NCBI GenBank assembly: GCA_041669225.1
Contig: JBAYBO010000029.1
Span: 1 to 12,486 of the forward strand
Direction of reading: 5' to 3'
DNA length: 12,486 nucleotides
Source of the DNA: UBA1424 sp041669225
Lineage (GTDB): Bacteria > Bacillota_I > Bacilli_A > RFN20 > CAG-826
Each line of letters starts with the position of its first letter. Position 1 is the stretch's first letter. Below are positions 1 to 6,779 of the stretch, in pieces. Both the position numbers and the translations under genes were made by a program. The notes under the pieces are model-generated. The model made no database searches and had not been told where the DNA came from. It worked only from the letters and a program-made list of their open reading frames with translations.

Positions 1-98
1 AAATGCTCAATCTCCCTTTAGGCACCGTAACAAGTAAGTATAACGCGGCGCTGAAAAAAATTAGGATTGCTTACGAAAAAGAAAATGAAAAAAAGTAA
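1..98 (+). CDS. RNA polymerase sigma-70-family factor, C-terminal end (partial)
   Basis: The window opens inside a gene read in the frame whose codons begin at position 3; it ends at TAA 96-98. The 31 visible residues start LNLPLGTVTSKYNAALKK and finish in a basic tail (ENEKK). The 'L-x-L-P-x-G-T-V-x-S-(K/R)-x-x-x-A-L-K-K-(I/L)-R' pattern is the helix-turn-helix of sigma region 4, which contacts the -35 element, and is most typical of ECF (group 4) sigma factors. The gene overlaps the next one by 14 nt, the usual arrangement of an ECF sigma factor and its membrane anti-sigma partner. Which regulon it controls cannot be told. Region 2 lies outside the window, so the exact class is inferred. 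Confidence 0.8.
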   Translation, partial: MLNLPLGTVTSKYNAALKKIRIAYEKENEKK

Positions 99-1329
99 GA
101 AAGAAATCTTGAAGAATCTCCGCCAAGAAGGAAGTATCATTACTCCTGATGTTTTAAACAATGTTTATAAAGCCATCGGCGTTGATCCGATTGCTCTTGG
201 TGAAAAAGAGAAAACAATCGAAAGACGCTTACAAAGCGAAGCCGAGGTTTTTGTTCCGCAAAACCAAGTATCTGTTTATGCCGCAAGCGAAAAGCCGCGT
301 TTATCCCTTAAAACTCTCTTTCAAAAACCTCGATTTGTCTCTATTTTTGCCACAGCGATGATGGCCGTCATTCTTTCTGTAACCTTAATTGGGCTTCGAC
401 TAGGCGGATTTTTCGTTATTGATCCAACAGATAGCAATACAACTACAAATCCCGTCACCGTCCCACTTCCGATTGAAAACGATCAGCAAGTCTTCTCGGT
501 TGGTGCCTTGTCGGCAAATGTTCTATTTGATGCCGTCGAAGACGCCGGCGGTGCCGGCCAATTCCGTGCTTTACTTAATGATACTGATGTCGATATCATT
601 CTTAGCCAATTCCCGCCTTATTTAGAAATGGTTGAACAACTTTTATCCTCAGATGGTGAATTAGAAACAATTAGTGAGCTTTCCAATCGCGAAGATTACG
701 ACTTTAAAGAAACTATTGTGGCTTATGACCTTCTAGGCGGAAATCTCAATTACATCATTTACTATAATGTCGAGACTCTCGTTGAGGAAGCTGCTGAAAC
801 ACAATATTCATTTAATGGTATTATCATCTATGGTGATTCTACTGACGAATACGATATCGAGGGAAATCGATTTATTGAAGGTGATGAGACCAAAATCAAA
901 ATGACAATTCATTATGATGAGAATAATTATATTGAATCGATTTATAAAATCGAAGATGACGGTGCTAAATATGATATAAGGGTTTTTGAAAACAATGACA
1001 TAATTAGTAGCAGCAGACTCAAAATTGAAACCGAGGAAGAAGAAACGCAATTAAAATTGGACTTTACTAATGAGAGCGGTACTTATTCTTACAATATTAA
1101 ATTTGATGAAGAAGACTCAAATGCAATGTTTGTCCGTTACCACATTAATTTAGAAGATGATACTCCGCATCAAGGTACGATTAAAATTAAAATTATTGTT
1201 GACGAAGAAACAAATGAAATCGAATATGAAATGGTAATCAAGCCTAATGGCGAAGGTCAGGGCACGACTCATAACGAAAACCGTGGGAATGGAAAAGGTC
1301 AAGGAAGTGGCCAGGGAAATAACAACTAG
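85..1329 (+). CDS. Single-pass membrane protein, probable anti-sigma factor/sensor
   Basis: A 414-residue protein. I chose the ATG at 85 over the upstream TTG at 67 because ATG is the stronger start and gives the common overlap with the preceding sigma gene (stop at 98); the ribosome binding site is weak, so translational coupling is likely. Residues 1-83 are basic and hydrophilic and should be cytoplasmic. Residues 84-106 are one transmembrane helix. A Thr/Asn/Pro linker (about 115-130) leads to a large acidic outer domain of alternating charged/hydrophobic stretches that looks beta-rich. The last roughly 25 residues are Gly/Asn/Gln-rich. The topology and the partner gene suggest an anti-sigma factor that senses something outside the membrane. 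I see no zinc-binding HxxxCxxC anti-sigma motif and no clear RsgI-type N-terminus, so the family is unrecognised and the role rests on context. Confidence 0.65.
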   Translation: MKKSKKEILKNLRQEGSIITPDVLNNVYKAIGVDPIALGEKEKTIERRLQSEAEVFVPQNQVSVYAASEKPRLSLKTLFQKPRFVSIFATAMMAVILSVTLIGLRLGGFFVIDPTDSNTTTNPVTVPLPIENDQQVFSVGALSANVLFDAVEDAGGAGQFRALLNDTDVDIILSQFPPYLEMVEQLLSSDGELETISELSNREDYDFKETIVAYDLLGGNLNYIIYYNVETLVEEAAETQYSFNGIIIYGDSTDEYDIEGNRFIEGDETKIKMTIHYDENNYIESIYKIEDDGAKYDIRVFENNDIISSSRLKIETEEEETQLKLDFTNESGTYSYNIKFDEEDSNAMFVRYHINLEDDTPHQGTIKIKIIVDEETNEIEYEMVIKPNGEGQGTTHNENRGNGKGQGSGQGNNN

Positions 1330-1340
1330 TCAATAATTAA

Positions 1341-1368
1341 AAAACTCACGATTTGACTCGTGAGTTTT
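1341..1368. terminator. Bidirectional intrinsic terminator
   Basis: An 11-bp stem: AAAACTCACGA (1341-1351) pairs with TCGTGAGTTTT (1358-1368) around a 6-nt loop. The A-rich left arm and T-rich right arm give a U-tract on either strand. It lies 11 nt after the anti-sigma gene (+) and 19 nt past the aminopeptidase stop (-), so it can end both convergent transcripts. Confidence 0.85.
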
Positions 1369-1387
1369 CTTGTTGTTGCCTGATATA

Positions 1388-2617
1388 TTAGAAGGCCCAG
1401 TTTCCGTTTTTAAAAATTTGGACTTTCTTGCCATCTTGAGTTGTGGCGACGATGGAAAGATCTTCGCTTCCAATCATGAAGTCGACGTGAATCATCGAAT
1501 CATTGACGCCCATTTCAGTTAACTGTTCTTTGGTGTAATTACCATAATCTTTAACACAGTTTGTGTATCCCATGCCAAGGGCTAAGTGACAAGAAGCATT
1601 CTCATCATAAAGCGTGTTCCAGAAAAGAATTCCGGAGTTACGAATTGGAGAATCAAATGGCACTAAAGCAACCTCGCCAAGATAAGCGGCAAATTTGTCC
1701 ATTGAAATCATCTGCTTAAGCAGTTCTTCGTTTTTTTCGGCGTGAACTTCGACGGCTTTTCCTCCCTTGAAGACAATGTGGAAGTTTTCAATCAGCTCAC
1801 CTTGATACGAAAGTGGTTTGGTCGAATAGACAACGCCTTCGGCTTTGCCTCTTTCAGGAGCCGTAAAGCATTCTTCGGTCGGAATATTAGGATTAAAGAA
1901 GATGTTAGAACCAAGAGTCTTTTCTCCTCCGCCTAACCAATTAACATTATGGAGTATGCCAACAATGAAGTCGGTTCCGTTTTTACTTGTATAGTGAAGG
2001 GTGTCAATTTTAAGCGAATTTAAATATTCACATCTCCTTTTTAAATCGGCATTATGCTCATTCCAATTAGCAATTGGATCACCCTCTTTGGCGCGCGATG
2101 TATAAAGAATTGCTTCCCAGAGCTTTTCAATTGCTTTGCCTTTAGACAAGCCAGGAAAAACCTTCTTGGCCCAAGCCGCCCCCGGAACTCCGGCGATGGT
2201 CCATTGATATTTGTTTTCGCGTTCATCACGAAGTGGCTTTAAGATTGGGTAGACGGCCTGGCCAACCTTAGCAAGCTTAGCTTGATTAACGCCTTTTAAC
2301 GCATCAGGATCTTCACTAATTAAATAGATAACAGCTGGAAGTGTCTTAACATAATGTTTTTCTCTTTCAATTATCCAGTTAGGCACTTCGGAAAGAGATT
2401 TGACAGATTCTTTTTTATAGCGGATTTTATCAATCGGACTATGTGACCAACGCACGACGACCGACTTAGCACCAGCTTTGTAGGCGTCCGCGACTACATA
2501 TTCGACGATTCGCGGTTGATCAAGTTCGGCGTAGACAATTACATCTTGTCCCTTTTGAACGTTGGCACCAATTCGAACGATTAGTTCGGCGTATTTACGT
2601 AAAATTTTGGCTTTCAT
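1388..2617 (-). CDS. M29 family metallo-aminopeptidase (AmpS/PepS/aminopeptidase T type)
   Basis: A 409-residue protein, the usual length for peptidase family M29: cytoplasmic dimeric two-metal exopeptidases that remove N-terminal residues from peptides. The family's metal ligands can be followed: E249 in NIPTEECFTAPE, E315 in YLGEVALVP, H344 in the segment ENASCHLALGMGY, with the conserved Y351, and H377/D379 in MIHVDF. From memory their spacing matches Staphylococcus AmpS with a constant offset of about four residues, which makes the assignment firm. No signal peptide is present. The start ATG is preceded by GAGAGGT at a 6-nt spacing. It is a single gene between a convergent terminator and a divergent promoter region, so it is probably monocistronic. 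Substrate preference, and the choice among the symbols ampS, pepS and ampT, cannot be settled from sequence. Confidence 0.93.
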   Translation of the reverse strand: MKAKILRKYAELIVRIGANVQKGQDVIVYAELDQPRIVEYVVADAYKAGAKSVVVRWSHSPIDKIRYKKESVKSLSEVPNWIIEREKHYVKTLPAVIYLISEDPDALKGVNQAKLAKVGQAVYPILKPLRDERENKYQWTIAGVPGAAWAKKVFPGLSKGKAIEKLWEAILYTSRAKEGDPIANWNEHNADLKRRCEYLNSLKIDTLHYTSKNGTDFIVGILHNVNWLGGGEKTLGSNIFFNPNIPTEECFTAPERGKAEGVVYSTKPLSYQGELIENFHIVFKGGKAVEVHAEKNEELLKQMISMDKFAAYLGEVALVPFDSPIRNSGILFWNTLYDENASCHLALGMGYTNCVKDYGNYTKEQLTEMGVNDSMIHVDFMIGSEDLSIVATTQDGKKVQIFKNGNWAF

Positions 2618-2629
2618 ATTTATACCTCT

Positions 2630-2642
2630 CGTATTTAATACG
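2630..2642. repeat. 13-bp palindrome in the aminopeptidase leader
   Basis: CGTATT and AATACG flank one central T. If the extended -10 is right, this covers roughly the transcription start of the aminopeptidase gene, just ahead of its Shine-Dalgarno sequence. It could be an operator half-site pair; it is short and AT-rich, so chance is possible. Confidence 0.35.
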
Positions 2643-2648
2643 TAGGTT

Positions 2649-2657
2649 ATTGTATCA
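2649..2657 (-). promoter_or_regulatory. Probable extended -10 promoter of the aminopeptidase gene
   Basis: On the minus strand TGATACAAT fits an extended -10 (TGnTAtaaT) 31 bp upstream of the ATG. No good -35 lies 17 bp upstream (TAATAA), which extended -10 promoters tolerate. A TTGACA is present (complement of 2665-2670), but it is only 10 bp from this -10 and so cannot pair with it. Confidence 0.5.
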
Positions 2658-2678
2658 TATAGAGTGTCAATTTATTAA
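2650..2678 (+). promoter_or_regulatory. Possible promoter of the DUF308-like gene
   Basis: TTGTAT (2650-2655) and TATTAA (2673-2678) are separated by exactly 17 bp. This gives a fair sigma-A-type promoter with a leader of about 20-25 nt before the ATG at 2708. Its -35 lies on the same bases as the opposing extended -10 of the aminopeptidase gene. Confidence 0.4.
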
Positions 2679-2707
2679 AATAAATTAGTAATCAAAGGAG
2701 AACAATT

Positions 2708-3376
2708 ATGAAGAAAATGTACAAAGTCTGGGCAATTTGGCAAATATGTGAGGCTATCATTCTTTTGGCGGCGGGCGTTTTGACAATTATTTTTTCAGAT
2801 GATCCAGATCTTTATAAATGGATTTTCATCGCCATCGGCGCCTTCTTTATTCTCGACGGCGTTCTAAGAGTCTTGATGCCATTCTTTAATAAGGATCCAA
2901 GAGATAATTCACTTTTTACAGGCATTTTTGAAATTACCTTTGGTATTGTCATTATTCTTCGTTCCACCGCCATTACCGAAATTTTGATGATTTTCATCGC
3001 CACCTTGCTGCTTGTTGTTGCTCCAATCGCGATTGTCGATGGTATTTTAAGAATTAAAAGGAAACAAGAGACTCTTTTCTTTCCGGTCCTTGAGTTTATC
3101 GCCGCATTATTATTTATCACGATCGGTGTCATTATTCTCGTTTCAATTCAGAATGCCCAAAATATCGTTCTCATTGTAATTGGCTGCATTCTAATTATTA
3201 TGGCAATTGTCGAAATCGGCTTCACAATCAAAACTTTAAATAAAGCCAAGGCTCGGGAAAACAAATCAAAAGAAAATGCTATCGTCAAAACAAAAGATAA
3301 AAAGGAAAAGAAAGAAGTTATCGAACCAGTCATCGTCGAAAAAGGAGAATCCTTCCCCATTGATAAAGTCGAATAG
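2708..3376 (+). CDS. DUF308/HdeD-like six-helix membrane protein
   Basis: A 222-residue protein with a strong ribosome binding site (AAAGGAG, 7 nt before the ATG). Six hydrophobic segments can be placed at about residues 7-28, 36-57, 70-84, 88-110, 122-143 and 147-168, arranged as three similar helical pairs with short polar links (DDPDLYKW, NKDPRDNS, KRKQET). Recurrent 'GxxxxxxGxxxI' spacing and the 'ILDGVLRV'/'IVDGILRI' repeats are typical of DUF308 proteins, whose best-known member is HdeD. The C-terminal 50 residues are a Lys/Glu-rich, probably cytoplasmic tail. HdeD is linked to acid resistance in E. coli, but most DUF308 proteins have no known role, and none should be assumed here. It is a single gene ended by the hairpin at 3390-3416. 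Confidence 0.75.
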   Translation: MKKMYKVWAIWQICEAIILLAAGVLTIIFSDDPDLYKWIFIAIGAFFILDGVLRVLMPFFNKDPRDNSLFTGIFEITFGIVIILRSTAITEILMIFIATLLLVVAPIAIVDGILRIKRKQETLFFPVLEFIAALLFITIGVIILVSIQNAQNIVLIVIGCILIIMAIVEIGFTIKTLNKAKARENKSKENAIVKTKDKKEKKEVIEPVIVEKGESFPIDKVE

Positions 3377-3389
3377 GGCTTAAATTATT

Positions 3390-3416
3390 AAAAGAACCGA
3401 TTATATCGGTTCTTTT
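3390..3416. terminator. Bidirectional intrinsic terminator
   Basis: A perfect 12-bp stem: AAAAGAACCGAT (3390-3401) pairs with ATCGGTTCTTTT (3405-3416) around a 3-nt loop, with further T's to 3418. It sits between the stop of the DUF308-like gene (+) and the stop of the ThyX-like gene (-, 4 nt past the hairpin), so it can serve both. Confidence 0.88.
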
Positions 3417-3420
3417 TCTA

Positions 3421-4011
3421 TTAACGAAACACTCCCGTTATTTCTTTGAAGTGAGGGAGGGTGTCACACCATTCAACAAAGATGCGCCACTCGTTTAATT
3501 TATGATAACGACGCTGCATATACATTGTTTTTAATTGCTGATAATTACTCGTCATCGTCGCACCGAGACAAAAACCTGAAGGAAGGGACGCCACGATTTC
3601 GCGCCATAAAGTTTTCTTACGTGAATCATTTTCACTTAAAGACAAATACTCTTTGACCATCTCACTAACGATTCGTACCACTTCATCATTAGTCTCACTG
3701 ACGCACTGCTTAGCGATATCAAACTTTAATAGACAATGCATTGTGGATTGCGAAGAAATGAAATCGAACCAGTGATAACGCTGGGCTTGCTTCCACCAAT
3801 AAAGAGGGGCAATGACATCCGTCTGAACGAGTATTCCTTTTAAGAAATTGTCGTGTCCTTCGCCTGATTTTGCATTACCAAGCTTTGTGGCTCGCATGAA
3901 ATCTTTATCAGTTATCTCACTCGTGTCGATTTCCACACGCATCGGATTGCCAGAGGCTTTAATGGCTCGTTCAAGTCCGTATACTTGGGTGTTCGTAATT
4001 TTAAATTCCAT
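3421..4011 (-). CDS. ThyX-superfamily-like protein (degenerate flavin-dependent thymidylate synthase fold)
   Basis: A 196-residue cytoplasmic protein with no membrane segment. Its middle (about residues 68-92: YWWKQAQRYHWFDFISSQST) and C-terminal third (about 142-186: LPSGF, then MTSNYQQLKTMYMQRRYHKL-NEW) follow the ThyX order: the region of the RHRx7S signature, then 'LP...t.N.R.L..f..LR...AQWEIR'. The hallmark residues are altered, with RHR replaced by RYH or QRY and the N-x-R-S-L arginine replaced by Gln. I recall similar ~200-residue proteins in Firmicutes and their phages, mostly called hypothetical. The ATG lies inside folD (11-nt overlap), with GGAG 10 nt upstream, so it is probably co-translated with folD; that pairing suggests a folate- or nucleotide-linked role. 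dTMP synthesis is not shown, and it may be inactive or act on another substrate. Confidence 0.5.
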   Translation of the reverse strand: MEFKITNTQVYGLERAIKASGNPMRVEIDTSEITDKDFMRATKLGNAKSGEGHDNFLKGILVQTDVIAPLYWWKQAQRYHWFDFISSQSTMHCLLKFDIAKQCVSETNDEVVRIVSEMVKEYLSLSENDSRKKTLWREIVASLPSGFCLGATMTSNYQQLKTMYMQRRYHKLNEWRIFVEWCDTLPHFKEITGVFR

Positions 4012-4792
4012 GTCTCATAATCTCCATTAAGTTTTCGTATAACGCTAAACGCGTTAATGGTCCGACTCCGCCGGGAACCGGTGTTTGAAGGCGAACCTTC
4101 TGTCCTGGCTTGACATCACCATACAAGACTCCATCCACACGATTAATTCCAACATCAATAATAATGGCATCTGGCTTAAAACTATAACCATCCACAAGCC
4201 ATTTCTTTCCGATGGCCACAACAATGATGTCGGCATGTTCTAAATAAAACTTCATGTCCTCTCGTGTGGTCTTAGAATGAAGAACGGTGACATTTGCGCT
4301 TTCTTTAGTAAGAAGGCTGGCCATAGGTTTTCCGACAATATTGCTTCGTCCAATGACGACAACATTTTTCCCCAAAATATCAATCTTGTTATATTTCAAA
4401 TAATCGATAATACCGCGCGGAGTACAAGCCTTGAGGGCCGACAAAGGATGAAAACCGTCAACATCCTTTGATGGCTTTATAGCAACTTTGATTTTGTTTT
4501 CATCAATGTGTCTGGGCAAGGGCATCTGCACAATAAAACCATGCACATCTTCATCTTGATTAAGCGATTCCACCACTTCTAAAACATCGGCTTCGCTAGT
4601 CTCAATAGGAAGTTTAATGTGAGTGGCGCGAACTCCAAGTTCTTCGGCATCTTTAAGTTTGCCGCGAATGTAAGAATTAGATCCATCATCTTCATTTACT
4701 TGAACAATGGCGAGATGGGGCTTGACTTTCATTAATGAGACTTCGTCGCGAATTTGCTGTTTACGAATTGCGACATATTCTTTTATTTCCAT
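4001..4792 (-). CDS. folD: Bifunctional methylene-THF dehydrogenase / methenyl-THF cyclohydrolase
   Basis: A 263-residue cytoplasmic enzyme that interconverts 5,10-methylene-THF and 10-formyl-THF with NADP, feeding purine, thymidylate and formyl-Met-tRNA synthesis. I placed the start at the ATG at 4792, because GAGGG lies 7 nt upstream; an in-frame ATG at 4828 would add 12 residues with no family counterpart. Family blocks seen in order: SNSYIRGKLKDAEELG (catalytic Tyr and Lys of the YxxxK motif), QMPLPRHI, PSKDVDGFHP, the NADP-binding VVVIGRSNIVGKPMASLL, and PGGVGPLT near the C-terminus. The usual length is 280-300; the shortness is mainly at the N-terminus. It overlaps the ThyX-like gene by 11 nt and begins 69 nt after cls, with no clear terminator between. 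Confidence 0.96.
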   Translation of the reverse strand: MEIKEYVAIRKQQIRDEVSLMKVKPHLAIVQVNEDDGSNSYIRGKLKDAEELGVRATHIKLPIETSEADVLEVVESLNQDEDVHGFIVQMPLPRHIDENKIKVAIKPSKDVDGFHPLSALKACTPRGIIDYLKYNKIDILGKNVVVIGRSNIVGKPMASLLTKESANVTVLHSKTTREDMKFYLEHADIIVVAIGKKWLVDGYSFKPDAIIIDVGINRVDGVLYGDVKPGQKVRLQTPVPGGVGPLTRLALYENLMEIMRHGI

Positions 4793-4824
4793 ATTGTAGC
4801 CCTCTCTTAATAAGCCATATTTTA

Positions 4825-4852
4825 ACATTTTTAATGTCTCTTATATATAAGA
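4825..4852. repeat. Two adjacent AT-rich palindromes upstream of folD
   Basis: ACATT-TTT-AATGT (4825-4837) and the perfect 14-bp TCTTATATATAAGA (4839-4852) lie back to back in the cls-folD gap, about 33-60 nt before the folD start. They could be operator sites. Neither is followed by a proper U-tract, so they do not look like a cls terminator. A TAAAAT box (complement of about 4819-4824) might be a folD -10, but its -35 is poor. Confidence 0.35.
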
Positions 4853-4861
4853 AAAAGGATT

Positions 4862-6391
4862 TCATAAAAGAGTGGCAAAACCCCTCAGGAAACTAATCCA
4901 TAAACGATGGAGTGGTCCGCTTTTTGTGTCGTCTAAGGCCACCAGCCTCGAATTGGCGAGAATATCATCAAAATCAGCGCTTACCTCTTGAATAATCGAG
5001 CTTTTGTAAATCCACACTCCATTTTCAAAATGCAAGTATAGGCTTCGGTAATCTAAGTTAATTGTACCAATAGTTAAAAAGTCATCATCAGCCAGGAATA
5101 CTTTCTGATGAATAAAGCCGGGTATATATTCATATATTTTTACACCAGCTTCGATTAGTCGTCGATAATATGATCGAGTCACTTGGAAAACCAGTTTCTT
5201 GTCGGGAATAGCCGGGGTGACGATGCGAACATCGATGCCTTGCTTTGCGGCATTTGAAAAAGCAATAATCATTTCGTTATCTAAAATTAGATAAGGGGTT
5301 GTAATAAATATCCTTTTTTTTGCTCTTCCCATCATGTTCAAATAAACGTTTTCGCCGACTGCTTCGTCATCTAATGGCGTGTCGGCATAGGGTTGGATAA
5401 AGCCTTTATCAACGATTTTCAATTCTTTACTTTTAGCCAAGAAAGGTTCAAATTCTTCACTTTTTCCACTTAGAACACTCCAAAAAGTCAAAAACATCAG
5501 AGTCATGCTACTCACCGCATCACCTCGTATAAGCAAGACATTATCTTTCCAATAACCAAACCTTGATTTTAGATTAAAATATTCATCAGCGAGGTTAATC
5601 CCTCCAGTAAAGGCCGTCGATCCATCGATAATAAGCATTTTCCGATGATCACGATTATTTATGCGAGCATTTAAAAAGGGGAGGAATCGATTGAACGCAT
5701 AAGTTTGGATGCCTAACTTCCGAAGTTGGCGGTCATAATTATGTGGAACGCTCGAGATTGAACCCATGTCATCATAAATAACGCGGACATCAACGCCTTC
5801 TTTAACTTTTTGAACAAGTAAATTTAAAATACTGTTCCACACTTCACCTTGAGCAAGAATAAAATATTCGATAAAAATAAATCTTTTGGCTTTTCCAATT
5901 TCGCTTTTAAAAGTTTTTAGAAATGATTCGCCTGAGCGAAAATATTCTAGATAACAATTTTGATATGGTCCAAAGCCAGTTGTGTTCTTAATATATGTAC
6001 TTTGTTTGTGGGCATCGAGATTTTCTAAAGCAAGCGCTTCCAAAACATTTTCCGTTTTTTTGGTGGCTCGTTCGATCATTGCATGCATTTGTTCAACTCT
6101 CTTTTTTTGGTGACGATTCATTTTTTTATTTCCAAACATTAAATACATGAAGCCGCCAAAAACGGGAAAGATTAAAATCAATACGAGCCACGAAATCTTA
6201 TAGCTCGGGTTACTTCGATTACCGATAATAGACAAGACAACGATAATACTTACGCCCAGAAAAAATAAATAAAGATAAGGATAATAATCGCGGATATAAA
6301 TTACACCAAGAACAAGGATGGCTATTTGCGCAAGAAATAACAAAAAAACAGTTAAGAGGCGCCAAAGATGCATTTTCAAAAAATTTTTCAT
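4862..6391 (-). CDS. cls: Cardiolipin synthase (phospholipase D superfamily)
   Basis: A 509-residue membrane enzyme that joins two phosphatidylglycerols to give cardiolipin and glycerol. Residues are counted from the ATG at 6391; a GTG at 6400 would add three residues, and neither start has a good ribosome binding site. The N-terminus holds hydrophobic segments at about 8-32, 38-57 and 67-86, followed by the catalytic PLD pair: HRKMLIID (H249, K251, D256) with downstream GGIN, and HQKVFLAD (H428, K430, D435) with downstream TIGTINLDYRS. The C-terminus ends in the hydrophobic SFLRGFATLL. This is the layout and length of bacterial ClsA. The stop codon is TGA. The gene follows the secG terminator and precedes folD. 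Another PLD-family transphosphatidylase is possible but less likely. Confidence 0.93.
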   Translation of the reverse strand: MKNFLKMHLWRLLTVFLLFLAQIAILVLGVIYIRDYYPYLYLFFLGVSIIVVLSIIGNRSNPSYKISWLVLILIFPVFGGFMYLMFGNKKMNRHQKKRVEQMHAMIERATKKTENVLEALALENLDAHKQSTYIKNTTGFGPYQNCYLEYFRSGESFLKTFKSEIGKAKRFIFIEYFILAQGEVWNSILNLLVQKVKEGVDVRVIYDDMGSISSVPHNYDRQLRKLGIQTYAFNRFLPFLNARINNRDHRKMLIIDGSTAFTGGINLADEYFNLKSRFGYWKDNVLLIRGDAVSSMTLMFLTFWSVLSGKSEEFEPFLAKSKELKIVDKGFIQPYADTPLDDEAVGENVYLNMMGRAKKRIFITTPYLILDNEMIIAFSNAAKQGIDVRIVTPAIPDKKLVFQVTRSYYRRLIEAGVKIYEYIPGFIHQKVFLADDDFLTIGTINLDYRSLYLHFENGVWIYKSSIIQEVSADFDDILANSRLVALDDTKSGPLHRLWISFLRGFATLL

Positions 6392-6411
6392 CGATAACAC
6401 TACCGATACTT

Positions 6412-6417
6412 ATTATA
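6412..6417 (-). promoter_or_regulatory. Candidate -10 element for cls
   Basis: TATAAT on the minus strand, about 21 bp upstream of the ATG at 6391, would start transcription near 6405 and leave a very short leader. The -35 position would fall in the T-tract of the secG terminator (GGCTTT, weak), so promoter strength is uncertain. Confidence 0.4.
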
Positions 6418-6431
6418 TATGAAAAAAATAT

Positions 6432-6452
6432 AAAAAAGCCCCAAATGGGGCT
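6432..6452 (-). terminator. Intrinsic terminator after secG
   Basis: Read on the minus strand: AGCCCC, loop ATTT, GGGGCT, then a run of T (complement of 6432-6436). The 6-bp GC-rich stem lies 19 nt past the secG stop, so it should end the transcript coming from secG and separate it from cls. Confidence 0.85.
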
Positions 6453-6471
6453 AAAATACTCGAATTTTTAC

Positions 6472-6708
6472 TTAAGCTACGTTTTGTAAAACGCTAATTA
6501 GAATCGCGAAGAAAAAGAAAACGATGGCAAAACCAAACGTGAGCCAGGTAATTACTAATTCAGAGCCTCTTTCCTTCGTTTTGACAAATATATTTGTTCC
6601 ACCGCCAGTAATAGCTCCGGAAGCGCCTTCTGATTTACCGCCTTGCAGCAATGACAAGACAATGATAATTAAGGCAACGATTAGGAATATAACATCATAC
6701 CATTGCAT
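6472..6708 (-). CDS. secG: Preprotein translocase subunit SecG
   Basis: A 78-residue membrane protein, the normal size for SecG, the small accessory subunit of the SecYEG channel that aids SecA-driven export. Two transmembrane helices lie at about residues 4-21 and 53-74. They are joined by the family loop LLQGGKSEGASGAITGGGTNIF, with the conserved LQ-x-G-K and GGG, and then T-K-E-R-G-S-E before the second helix. The ribosome binding site AAAAGGAGA ends 8 nt before the ATG. It lies 68 nt after uvrB, with a hairpin terminator right behind it. Its presence in the same cluster as secA groups two Sec components. In other Firmicutes it often sits next to rnr and smpB, which are not in this window. 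Confidence 0.94.
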   Translation of the reverse strand: MQWYDVIFLIVALIIIVLSLLQGGKSEGASGAITGGGTNIFVKTKERGSELVITWLTFGFAIVFFFFAILISVLQNVA

Positions 6709-6763
6709 TGTTCAAATCTCCTTTTGCACCTATGCTTTTAATATATTCGCACAAACCATTTCT

Positions 6764-6779
6764 TAAAGCAAATGCTTTA
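6764..6779. repeat. 16-bp inverted repeat at the uvrB stop codon
   Basis: TAAAGCA and TGCTTTA flank two A's, and the repeat includes the uvrB TAA (6777-6779). The stem would be short and AT-rich, with no U-tract after it, so it is at best a weak 3'-end hairpin. A TATATT box downstream (complement of about 6740-6745) could start secG transcription. Confidence 0.3.

Noticed and set aside
67..84. TTG at 67 as start of the anti-sigma-like gene
   Set aside because: It would add six residues from inside the sigma gene; the ATG at 85 is a better start with a normal short overlap.
4793..4828. Longer FolD starting at 4828
   Set aside because: The extra 12 residues have no family counterpart, and the good ribosome binding site (GAGGG) fits only the ATG at 4792.
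4862..4864. UGA read as tryptophan (code 4), as in Mycoplasma
   Set aside because: cls ends in TGA at the expected length, no gene has internal TGA codons except the prfB site, Trp is TGG throughout, and RF2 is present.
6764..6779. Palindrome at the uvrB stop as an intrinsic terminator
   Set aside because: Short AT-rich stem with a very small loop and no U-tract after it.
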